Shown here in pieces: positions 57,388 through 64,000 of a stretch of DNA of 64,000 nucleotides. Source of the DNA: Luoshenia tenuis. GTDB taxonomy: Bacteria > Bacillota > Clostridia > Christensenellales > GCA-900066905. Made by a program: the position numbers and the translations under genes. Each line of letters begins with the position of its first letter. The first letter of the stretch is position 1. The stretch spans positions 124,001 to 188,000 of the forward strand of contig NZ_JACRSO010000003.1 in NCBI RefSeq assembly GCF_014384745.1. Reading direction: 5' to 3'. A model generated the notes under the pieces. It was not told the origin of the DNA and did no database searches. It saw only the letters and a list, made by a program, of their open reading frames with translations.

Positions 57388-59399
57388 AGCTGACCTTTGC
57401 GCTTATCGGCAACCAAAACTGCGGTAAAACCACGCTTTATAACCAGCTGACCGACAGCAACCAGCACGTGGGCAATTTCCCCGGTGTGACGGTGGAGAAA
57501 AAGGAAGGGCAGATCAAGCGCCAGAAGGACGCCTGGGTGGTAGACCTGCCGGGCATCTACTCGCTCTCCCCCTATACGTCTGAGGAGCTGGTCAGCCGGG
57601 ATTTTTTGTTTGACGCCAAGCCGGACGCGATTATCAACATCGTAGACGCAACGAACATCGAGCGTAACCTGTACTTGACCTTGCAGCTGATGGAGCTGGG
57701 GCTGCCGATGATCATCGCCTTGAACATGATGGACGAGGTGCGTGCCAACGGCGGTAGCATCGATATCCAAGCCCTGGAGCGGGAGCTGGAGGTGCCGGTA
57801 GTCCCCATCACGGCCAGTAAAAATGAGGGCGTAAGCGAACTGACCCAGCGGGCCATCGCCGTAGCCAAGGAAAAAAAGGCGCCGCCGCGCATCGATTTTT
57901 GCAGCGGCGCAGTGCATGAGGCGCTGCACGCCATCGCCCACCTGATCGAGAGCAAGGTGAAAAAGACCCCCTATTCGGTACGGTTTGCGGCCACCAAGCT
58001 GGTGGAGAACGACCAGCCCATGCAGCGCGCGCTGGGGCTGAGCGAGAGCGAACTGGATATTGTCGAGCACATCGTAAAACAGATGGAAGATCAGCTGGGG
58101 ACGGACCGGGAGGCAGCCCTGGCGGACATGCGCTATTCCTTTATCGAAAAGCTATGCGCCAAGGCGGTGAAAAAGCAGGGCGAATCGGTAGCGCAGCAGC
58201 GCTCCCATAAGATCGACAATGTGCTGACCCATAAGGTGTTTGCGCTGCCGATCTTTTTAGGGATCATGATGCTGATTTTCTACCTGACCTTTGGCCCTAT
58301 AGGGACGTTTTTGAGCGATCTGCTGGACGAGGGGATCGGCGCCATTACCTATATGGTGGATTTCAGCCTGACCCAATGGAACGTCAGCCCCTGGCTGCAC
58401 TCGCTGATCATCGACGGGGCGTTCCAGGGCATCGGCAGTATTCTGTCCTTTTTACCCATTATATTGCTGCTGTTTTTCTTTCTCTCCATGTTGGAGGATA
58501 GCGGCTATATGGCGCGCGTCGCCTTTGTGATGGATCGGCTGCTGCGCAAGCTGGGGCTTTCCGGGCGCTCGTTTGTGCCCATGCTTATCGGTTTTGGTTG
58601 CAGCGTGCCGGCGATCATGGCCACGCGCACCCTTTCCAGCGAGCGGGACCGCAAGATGACGATTATACTGACGCCCTTTATGTCCTGCAGCGCGAAACTG
58701 CCCATTTATGCGGTATTTACGGCCGCCTTTTTCCCGCAGCATAAGGCGCTGGTGATGATTGCGCTCTACGTATTGGGTATGGCGGTGGCGGTGCTATCGG
58801 CACTGATCTTGAAGCGCACAGCCTTTAAGGGGGAGCCGGTGCCCTTTGTAATGGAGCTGCCGGCCTACCGTTTGCCCACGCCTAAAAGCGTACTGCTGCA
58901 TATGTGGGATAAGGCCAAGGACTTCATCCACCGGGCCTTTACCATCATCTTCGTAGCCAGCGTGGTGATCTGGTTCCTGCAGACCTTTAACTGGTCCTTT
59001 GATATGGTCAGCGATAATGCGGACAGCATCATGGCCTCCATCGGCCGGTTGATCGCGCCCATCTTTATCCCCCTGGGCTTTGGGGACTGGCGCATGTCTA
59101 CGGCGCTGATCACGGGCCTTACGGCAAAAGAAACCGTGGTGAGCACGCTAAGCATCTTAACAGGGGCCGGCGCCTCGGATACCGCGCTGCTGGGGGCGCT
59201 GGGCGGGCTGTTTACGCCGCTGACGGCGGCGTCTTTCCTGGCGTTCACGCTGCTTTACATGCCCTGCGTGGCGGCGCTGGCAGCTACCAGGCGGGAGATC
59301 GGTTCGACTAAGGGAGCGCTGGCGGCGATGGGCTACCAAACGCTGGTGGCATGGATCGTCTCTTTCATCGTATTCCAGGTAGGCTCGCTGTTTGTGTAA
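57384..59399 (+). CDS. feoB: Ferrous iron transporter FeoB
   Basis: GTPase-coupled Fe2+ importer. 671 residues: G-domain with G1 GNQNCGKTT (9-17), switch I NFPGVTVEKKEG, G3 DLPGIYSLSPY and G4 NMMDE; helical GDI domain; then about ten helices with LPIFLGIMMLIFYLTFGP, the Gate motifs around MLIGFGCSVPAIMATRT and AKLPIYAVF. All expected parts are intact. Confidence 0.97.
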   Translation: MKLTFALIGNQNCGKTTLYNQLTDSNQHVGNFPGVTVEKKEGQIKRQKDAWVVDLPGIYSLSPYTSEELVSRDFLFDAKPDAIINIVDATNIERNLYLTLQLMELGLPMIIALNMMDEVRANGGSIDIQALERELEVPVVPITASKNEGVSELTQRAIAVAKEKKAPPRIDFCSGAVHEALHAIAHLIESKVKKTPYSVRFAATKLVENDQPMQRALGLSESELDIVEHIVKQMEDQLGTDREAALADMRYSFIEKLCAKAVKKQGESVAQQRSHKIDNVLTHKVFALPIFLGIMMLIFYLTFGPIGTFLSDLLDEGIGAITYMVDFSLTQWNVSPWLHSLIIDGAFQGIGSILSFLPIILLLFFFLSMLEDSGYMARVAFVMDRLLRKLGLSGRSFVPMLIGFGCSVPAIMATRTLSSERDRKMTIILTPFMSCSAKLPIYAVFTAAFFPQHKALVMIALYVLGMAVAVLSALILKRTAFKGEPVPFVMELPAYRLPTPKSVLLHMWDKAKDFIHRAFTIIFVASVVIWFLQTFNWSFDMVSDNADSIMASIGRLIAPIFIPLGFGDWRMSTALITGLTAKETVVSTLSILTGAGASDTALLGALGGLFTPLTAASFLAFTLLYMPCVAALAATRREIGSTKGALAAMGYQTLVAWIVSFIVFQVGSLFV

Positions 59400-59408
59400 G
59401 GAGCGGTT

Positions 59409-59582
59409 ATGAATTTACCGGAGATCTTACTCATCGTGTTGCTGGCGGCGGCGCTGGGACTGGCGATCCTGGCGATCATCCGGCGGCGCAAAAAGGGCTG
59501 CTGCGGTAGAGATTGTGCGGCCTGCGCGGCGCGCTGCGCCGATCCGCGGGAGCAAGAGCAGCATCCGTGGTGCAAAAAGTGA
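59409..59582 (+). CDS. FeoB-associated Cys-rich membrane protein
   Basis: 57 residues, ATG 59409 behind AAGGAG, 9 bases after feoB. One membrane helix (LPEILLIVLLAAALGLAILA) followed by basic residues and a Cys-rich tail GCCGRDCAACAARC ... WCKK. This matches the small Cys-rich protein usually following feoB in Clostridia (PF12669), thought to replace FeoC. Confidence 0.85.
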   Translation: MNLPEILLIVLLAAALGLAILAIIRRRKKGCCGRDCAACAARCADPREQEQHPWCKK

Positions 59583-59663
59583 GGAGAGCCTGCATGGGCT
59601 TTACTTGAAAAAACGGCGATGGATTGTTATAATAATGAGGTATTAAAGCGCGTATAATGGTTC

Positions 59664-59694
59664 AGCGCGGGATCAAATGATCCCGCGCTTTTTC
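59664..59694 (+). terminator. Terminator of the feo operon
   Basis: Perfect AGCGCGGGATC / GATCCCGCGCT (59664-59674, 59679-59689), AAAT loop, T-rich tail. Confidence 0.88.
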
Positions 59695-59732
59695 TTTTAT
59701 TGCGCTATAAATCAAGAAAGAGAGGCTATGGA

Positions 59733-60236
59733 ATGGATTTTCGCACAAAGCTCCCCCGGAACAAAAAGGAATTCGCACTGTTTATGGCGATTATTTCGAT
59801 CCTGTCGGTCAATATCATTGCCCCGCTAATCACCTGTTTAGAGCTTGAATTCTCGCTGGAAATATGGGCGGATGTGTTGAAGGCTTTGCCTTTAATATGG
59901 ATTTGCGTGGTGGCATTGGTATTATTGACATATAAGCCGGCTGAATGGTTGACGGGAAAGATTGTTAAACCGGGTGATAGCTTTTCCGCCCATATGGTAG
60001 TAAATGCTCTGTGCTCGGTCCTGTTGATGTCGGTTTTTTTAACGGTGATTGGTAGCTGGATCGGCAGCCGCCAGATCTCATTGGAGCCAATACGGATGTT
60101 CTTTTACAAATGGCCGCGTAATTTTGCTATATCCTTTGGAGTAGAGGCCTGCATCGCTCAGCCCATCGCCCGGATGGCAATGGCGAGCCTGCATCGCCGG
60201 AGGGATGGCGGTGTGGTGCCTAAAAGGACAGCTTAA
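59733..60236 (+). CDS. DUF2798-like membrane protein
   Basis: 167 residues, four helices in two similar pairs: ALFMAIISILSVNIIAPLI, LPLIWICVVALVLL, VVNALCSVLLMSVFLTVIGS and FAISFGVEACIAQPIARM. The pattern of two DUF2798-type repeats (first helix beginning FALFMA...S, pair ending in PIAR) fits that small family of unknown function. ATG 59733 after AGAGAGG. Confidence 0.75.
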   Translation: MDFRTKLPRNKKEFALFMAIISILSVNIIAPLITCLELEFSLEIWADVLKALPLIWICVVALVLLTYKPAEWLTGKIVKPGDSFSAHMVVNALCSVLLMSVFLTVIGSWIGSRQISLEPIRMFFYKWPRNFAISFGVEACIAQPIARMAMASLHRRRDGGVVPKRTA

Positions 60237-60285
60237 CTTAAAAGGATGAAGCATATCTGGGATTGCTGTGCAAATGAGCAGCAAA

Positions 60286-60315
60286 AAAGGCCTCCGGCGT
60301 CAGCCGGAGGCCTTT
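60286..60315. terminator. Bidirectional terminator
   Basis: AAAGGCCTCCGGC / GCCGGAGGCCTTT (60286-60298, 60303-60315), GTCA loop, A-run upstream; shared by the convergent DUF2798 and aldehyde dehydrogenase genes. Confidence 0.88.
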
Positions 60316-60331
60316 CCAATTCCTTAGTCCA

Positions 60332-61792
60332 TTAGTCTTCCGCAAAGAAGCGGGTGGTGACGACCTTGCGCTGGGTCATAAAATCGAACACATCGCGGCC
60401 CTGGGCCTTGACGTCGCCATAGATGGACTCCTTTTCGCCGCCGAAGGGGAAATAGGCCACCGGCGCGGGGATGCCCACGTTGATGCCCAGCATGCCGGCC
60501 GAGGCGTTTTGCTGGAACTGGCGCGCCCAGTATCCATTCTGCGTGAAGATGGAAGCGCCGTTGCCAAAGCGGCAGTCCCGAATCAGCGCCAGCGCCTCGT
60601 CCAGGTTGGCGGCCTTCATCACACCCACCACGGGCCCGAAAATCTCCTCTTGATAGATGGCCATATCCTTTGTGACGTTGCCAAAGATGGTGGCGCCCAC
60701 AAAGTGCCCCTTATCAAGCGGCGCGGGTAGCTGGAGATTGCGCCCATCCAGCAGCAGTTCGGCCCCGTCGGCAATGCCCTTTTCGATCAGGCCCAAAATG
60801 CGCTCTTTCGCCGCGGCGCTGATCACCGGGCCCATATCGGTATCCGGAGATAGCGCGTCGCCCGCGACGACGCCCTTGGCCGCCTCGACGAATTTGGCCA
60901 CCAGCTCGTCGTACACTTCCGGCATGGCGACCACCAGGCTGGTGGCCATGCAGCGCTGCCCGGCGCAGCCAAAGCAGCTGGTCAGCAGGGCTTTGACGAC
61001 CCGGTCCAGGTCCGCATCCGGCATGACGATGGTGTGGTTCTTGGCGCTGCCCAGCGCCTGGAAGCGCTTGTTGTTCGCCGCGCAGGCCATGGCGATCTTC
61101 TTGGCGGTAGCCGTGTTGCCCACAAAGGATACGCCCTTGACTTTGGGATTCTCCAACAGCGGCGCGGCAGTGTCCTTATCGCCATTGACCATATTGATGA
61201 CGCCCGCAGGCAGCCCCAGTTTGTCGATCAGGGTAAAGATGCGCTGCATGGTCAGCGGTACCTGCTCCGAGGGTTTGATGACCAGCGTATCGCCCGCGGC
61301 CAGCGCGTAGGGCATAAACCAGAAGGGCACCATCCCCGGGAAGTTGAACGGCGCAATGATGCCAAATACCCCCAGCGGCTGGCGGATGACTTCGCCATCC
61401 ATGCCGCCCGAGGCGATATCCATCAGCTTTTCGCCGGCCAGCAGCATAGGCGCGCCGCAGGCGCATTCCACATTTTGCATCATCCGCTTGATCTCCGCAT
61501 CCGAATCGGCCTTGTTTTTGCCGCCCTCGATGGAGATCAGCCGGGAGATCTCCGGCAGGTCCTCCTGCAACAGTTGATAGAACTTAAACAGATAGGAAAC
61601 GCGCACGCTCACCGGCGTTAAGCGCCAGGAACAAAAGGCTTCCTGCGCGGCGTCGATGGCGGCGTCCATCTCGCTTTGGGGCGAGAGCGGGACCTGGCCA
61701 ATCAATTCGCCGTTGGAAGGATTGTAAACGTCTTTCAGTGCGCTTGCGGACTCCACCCATTGGCCCGCAATGTAGTTTTTCAGTGCCTGCAT
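60332..61792 (-). CDS. CoA-acylating (methylmalonate-semialdehyde type) dehydrogenase
   Basis: NAD-dependent aldehyde dehydrogenase that forms acyl-CoA. 486 residues, full length: NAD site around FNFPGMVPFWFMPYALAAGD and FVGNT, catalytic Cys in CFGCAGQRCMA (about residue 284), and FQALGSAKNH, a feature of MmsA/IolA enzymes (methylmalonate or malonate semialdehyde to propionyl- or acetyl-CoA) as opposed to ordinary ALDHs. No inositol or valine degradation genes are adjacent, so the substrate is unsure. ATG 61792 with GGGGAGG 11 bases upstream. Confidence 0.9.
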   Translation of the reverse strand: MQALKNYIAGQWVESASALKDVYNPSNGELIGQVPLSPQSEMDAAIDAAQEAFCSWRLTPVSVRVSYLFKFYQLLQEDLPEISRLISIEGGKNKADSDAEIKRMMQNVECACGAPMLLAGEKLMDIASGGMDGEVIRQPLGVFGIIAPFNFPGMVPFWFMPYALAAGDTLVIKPSEQVPLTMQRIFTLIDKLGLPAGVINMVNGDKDTAAPLLENPKVKGVSFVGNTATAKKIAMACAANNKRFQALGSAKNHTIVMPDADLDRVVKALLTSCFGCAGQRCMATSLVVAMPEVYDELVAKFVEAAKGVVAGDALSPDTDMGPVISAAAKERILGLIEKGIADGAELLLDGRNLQLPAPLDKGHFVGATIFGNVTKDMAIYQEEIFGPVVGVMKAANLDEALALIRDCRFGNGASIFTQNGYWARQFQQNASAGMLGINVGIPAPVAYFPFGGEKESIYGDVKAQGRDVFDFMTQRKVVTTRFFAED

Positions 61793-61873
61793 AGTAATAG
61801 ATGCCTCCCCTAAATAATGGTATATAACAGTTAACCATATCTAAAGCATAGCAAATTGCAGGATATCCGTCAA

Positions 61874-63805
61874 TTATTTTGCGGTAAGCAGGCGAGCCGT
61901 AAAACCTGAAAGCTTTAATTCCAGTTTTCCCTCCTGGAGCGCTGCAGCTTCACCGGTCAGCGCATCTGTCCAGAGCGGATAGGCGCTTAGACCATCCGGC
62001 AGCGATAATGTACAGCAGACCTCATCGGGATCGCGGTTGACGATGCAAAGGGCTGCCCCCTCCAGCGGCGCGCCCAGCGCGCCCATGCCGTCCTTTGAAT
62101 AGCGCCAGATGCACAGCAACCCATCGCTGGGGGCGGTCACCACCAGGTAGCCCGTGCGCAGCGCGGAAAAGCGCCGGCGCAGCGCGCCCAGCGCCCTGAA
62201 GGCTTCCACCAGCGCGCCATCCTCCCGCCCCCAGGGATAGGCGGCACGGTTAAACGGGTCGCGCATGCCCTGCATGCCGGCCTCGTCGCCGTAATAGATA
62301 CAGGGCGCGCCCGGCAGGGCATAAATCGCGCTGGCCAGCAGCAGCAGCTTTTGTTTGCCGCGCTGCAGCGCTTCTCCCTCATAAGATACGGCGGCCTGCT
62401 GCTCCCGGGTGAGGGTATCCGCCTGCGGCGCGCCGCACAGCACGGTCAGTGCGCGGGGCACGTCATGGCTGCTCATCAGGTTCATCAGCGCGTAAAAGGC
62501 CGGGACCGGGTAATTCTCCTGCAGGCTGAGAATGTGCCGCATGCAGCTACCGGCGGTGAGCGCGCCGGTCAAAAAGCCCAGCAACACCTCGCGAAGGGGA
62601 TAGTTCATCACGCTGTCCAGCTGGCTGCCGCCGAAATAACGGCGCTGCTCGCCATAGCTCTGTTTGTTGGTGGCATCCTCCCAGACCTCGCCTAAAACGG
62701 CAGCCTGCGGGTCCTCATCCCTTACGGCCTGGCGCAGACGCTCTAAAAAAGCGCTGGGCAGTTCGTCCGCCACATCCAGCCGCCAGCCGCGCGCGCCGTC
62801 GCGCAGGTACTGGCGCACCACGCCCTGTGGGCTGCCCAGGATATAATCCTGAAAGCCGGGGTCCAGCTCCTTCACGCAGGGCAGCGTCTTAAACCCCCAC
62901 CAGCAATCGTACTGGTCGGGATAATCCATAAAGTGATACCAACTGTAGTAGGGCGACTCCGGCGACTGATACGCGCCCAGGGTAGGGTAGCGCCCTTCTT
63001 TATTAAAATAGCGGCTATCAGAACCGGTGTGGGAAAAGACCCCGTCCAGCAGGATAGAGATGCCGCAGGCACGGGCCGCGGTGCAAAGCGCCTTAAAATC
63101 CTCGCGGGTACCCAGCAGCGGATCGATTTTCTCGTAATCCCCGGTATTATAGCGGTGGTTGCTGTCCGATTCAAAGATGGGGTTTAAATACAGCACCTCC
63201 ACGCCCAGGCTTTTAAGGTAGGGCAGCTTTTCCTGAATGCCGCGCAGATTGCCGCCGTAATAATCGTCTGGGATGTATTCCGCCCGGCCTAGGGTAGGGG
63301 TATGATCCGGCACTTCGTACCAATCATGATGGAACCGCGCGGGCAGCTTTTCCGGCAGAGGGCCGGAGCGGGCGAACCGGTCGGGAAAGATCTGGTACAT
63401 CACCGCGCCCTGCAGCCAGGCGGGCACCTGGTAATCCGGCCGGTAAACGGTGATCTGAAAGCGGGGCCCTTCGCTTTGTTCGCGCACAAGCCCCTCGCCC
63501 CCCAGCCCGTCGGCCGCGTTGCCATAATACAGGTCGCCCTGCTGGCGCTGGATCTCAAAATCATAGAACAGGGGGCCCTCCTGCGTGCCGGCGTCAAACT
63601 GAAGCTCAAACACCAGCTGGGAGAGGGAGCGGTCCCGGCAGCCCATTGCCAACTTGTGGATTTCGCCGCCGCAGGGCTGATAGCGCAGGTATACGGCCGT
63701 GGGCCAAAGGCTGGCTTCCACCACCAGGCGCAGGCGTATTTTTGTGTTAAAAACGACCGCGCCCGTGGGGGCGCGGTAACGTTCCTGTTGCGAATGATGA
63801 ATCAT
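61874..63805 (-). CDS. GH13 alpha-glycosidase (neopullulanase/cyclomaltodextrinase-like)
   Basis: Intracellular hydrolase of maltodextrins, cyclodextrins or pullulan. 643 residues: N-terminal CBM34-like beta domain (about 1-125), TIM barrel with YQIFPDRFA, the GH13 regions DGVFSHTG, GWRLDVADEL (nucleophile Asp), LGEVWEDA (acid Glu) and LMSSHDVPR (Asp), and a C-terminal beta domain. ATG near 63805 behind AGGAG. Lies 23 bases after a glycogen phosphorylase-like gene, so the two form a glucan-degradation operon. Confidence 0.92.
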   Translation of the reverse strand: MIHHSQQERYRAPTGAVVFNTKIRLRLVVEASLWPTAVYLRYQPCGGEIHKLAMGCRDRSLSQLVFELQFDAGTQEGPLFYDFEIQRQQGDLYYGNAADGLGGEGLVREQSEGPRFQITVYRPDYQVPAWLQGAVMYQIFPDRFARSGPLPEKLPARFHHDWYEVPDHTPTLGRAEYIPDDYYGGNLRGIQEKLPYLKSLGVEVLYLNPIFESDSNHRYNTGDYEKIDPLLGTREDFKALCTAARACGISILLDGVFSHTGSDSRYFNKEGRYPTLGAYQSPESPYYSWYHFMDYPDQYDCWWGFKTLPCVKELDPGFQDYILGSPQGVVRQYLRDGARGWRLDVADELPSAFLERLRQAVRDEDPQAAVLGEVWEDATNKQSYGEQRRYFGGSQLDSVMNYPLREVLLGFLTGALTAGSCMRHILSLQENYPVPAFYALMNLMSSHDVPRALTVLCGAPQADTLTREQQAAVSYEGEALQRGKQKLLLLASAIYALPGAPCIYYGDEAGMQGMRDPFNRAAYPWGREDGALVEAFRALGALRRRFSALRTGYLVVTAPSDGLLCIWRYSKDGMGALGAPLEGAALCIVNRDPDEVCCTLSLPDGLSAYPLWTDALTGEAAALQEGKLELKLSGFTARLLTAK

Positions 63806-63828
63806 AAAGTCTCCTGTTTAGCGTTCTT

Positions 63829-64000
63829 TCACTCCCGCTCCATCTGGATCGGCTCTAAGTGCCAGATGCGCTCGTTATACTCCTGAATCGTCCGGTCGCT
63901 GGAGAAAAAGCCCGCGTGGGCGGTATTGAGTACGGCGCGGCGGGTCCACTCCTGGGTATCGCGATAGACCCGCTGCACCTCCTCCTGCGCCTCGGCGTAG
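63829..64000 (-). CDS. Glycogen/maltodextrin phosphorylase (C-terminal end only)
   Basis: The last 56 codons of a minus-strand gene running out of the window. The visible end WTRRAVLNTAHAGFFSSDRT, then IQEYNERIWHLEPIQMERE, is the characteristic C-terminus of alpha-glucan phosphorylases (FSSDRTI.EY...IW), which release glucose-1-phosphate from glycogen or maltodextrin. Stop TGA at 63829-63831. Confidence 0.85.
   Translation of the reverse strand, partial: YAEAQEEVQRVYRDTQEWTRRAVLNTAHAGFFSSDRTIQEYNERIWHLEPIQMERE

Overview
The window looks like ordinary chromosome from a GC-rich, Gram-positive, spore-forming member of the Clostridia (Bacillota). Evidence includes a SleL-type spore-cortex hydrolase, a DnaD/DnaI-type helicase-loader pair, a short YtrA-like GntR regulator, PerR with rubrerythrin and a rubredoxin-type flavoprotein (anaerobe oxidative-stress genes), FeoAB with the small Cys-rich partner, a sodium-pump decarboxylase beta subunit, lipoproteins and a sortase-type tail, and AGGAGG-like ribosome binding sites. 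Species cannot be fixed from the sequence alone. I see no phage genes, rRNA or CRISPR array. The only clear compositional intruder is one AT-rich gene near 4.6-6.6 kb.

Layout. 1-3.1 kb: end of an NAD malic enzyme gene, then a GntR-ABC transporter operon on the minus strand with a palindromic operator on its own promoter. 3.2-7.8 kb: two convergent LysM wall hydrolases (GH18 and GH25), separated by an AT-rich single-gene island (DUF262/DUF1524, GmrSD-like) that lies between the two arms of what looks like a split terminator or terminal inverted repeats. 8-13 kb: cell-wall 5'-nucleotidase, inositol-phosphatase family protein, mtnA, a tocopherol-cyclase-like protein, tRNA-Arg(CCU). 13.1-16.6 kb: MacAB-like efflux operon. 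16.8-24.9 kb: asnA, dapF, dnaD-like/dnaI-like, M1 peptidase, LysM-G5-M23 peptidase. 25-28 kb: M-box riboswitch with corA, then murA. 28-35.2 kb: aldo/keto reductase, an Fe-S fumarase/tartrate dehydratase operon, walJ-like, CPBP protease, rlmH, tadA, tRNA-Ser(CGA).

35.5-42.2 kb is a compact type IV pilus-like operon (transglutaminase lipoprotein, PilC-like protein, four small pseudopilin-like membrane proteins, a PilT-type ATPase) followed by a BTAD regulator and a conserved unknown. 42.4-48.1 kb: DsrE-like and vWA proteins, a minus-strand trio (VTC polyphosphate polymerase, DUF4956 membrane protein, beta-helix carbohydrate-binding lipoprotein) and an ABC ATPase without permease. 48.2-51.4 kb: MFS transporter, RpiB-like isomerase, Rrf2 regulator, DUF606 transporter. 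51.4-53.1 kb: a metal/cation-riboswitch-like leader in front of a sodium-pump beta subunit and a 40-residue gamma-like subunit. 53.1-60.2 kb: apbE, perR-ZIP-rubrerythrin-flavoredoxin, feoA-feoB-Cys-rich protein, DUF2798. 60.3-64 kb: CoA-acylating aldehyde dehydrogenase, a GH13 glucan hydrolase and the end of a glycogen phosphorylase gene.

The most interesting parts are the terminator-embedded GmrSD-like island, the riboswitch-like leader upstream of the sodium pump subunit, the polyphosphate polymerase/beta-helix cluster, and the pilus-like operon whose only ATPase is PilT-like. All calls come from reading the sequence; no database search was possible.
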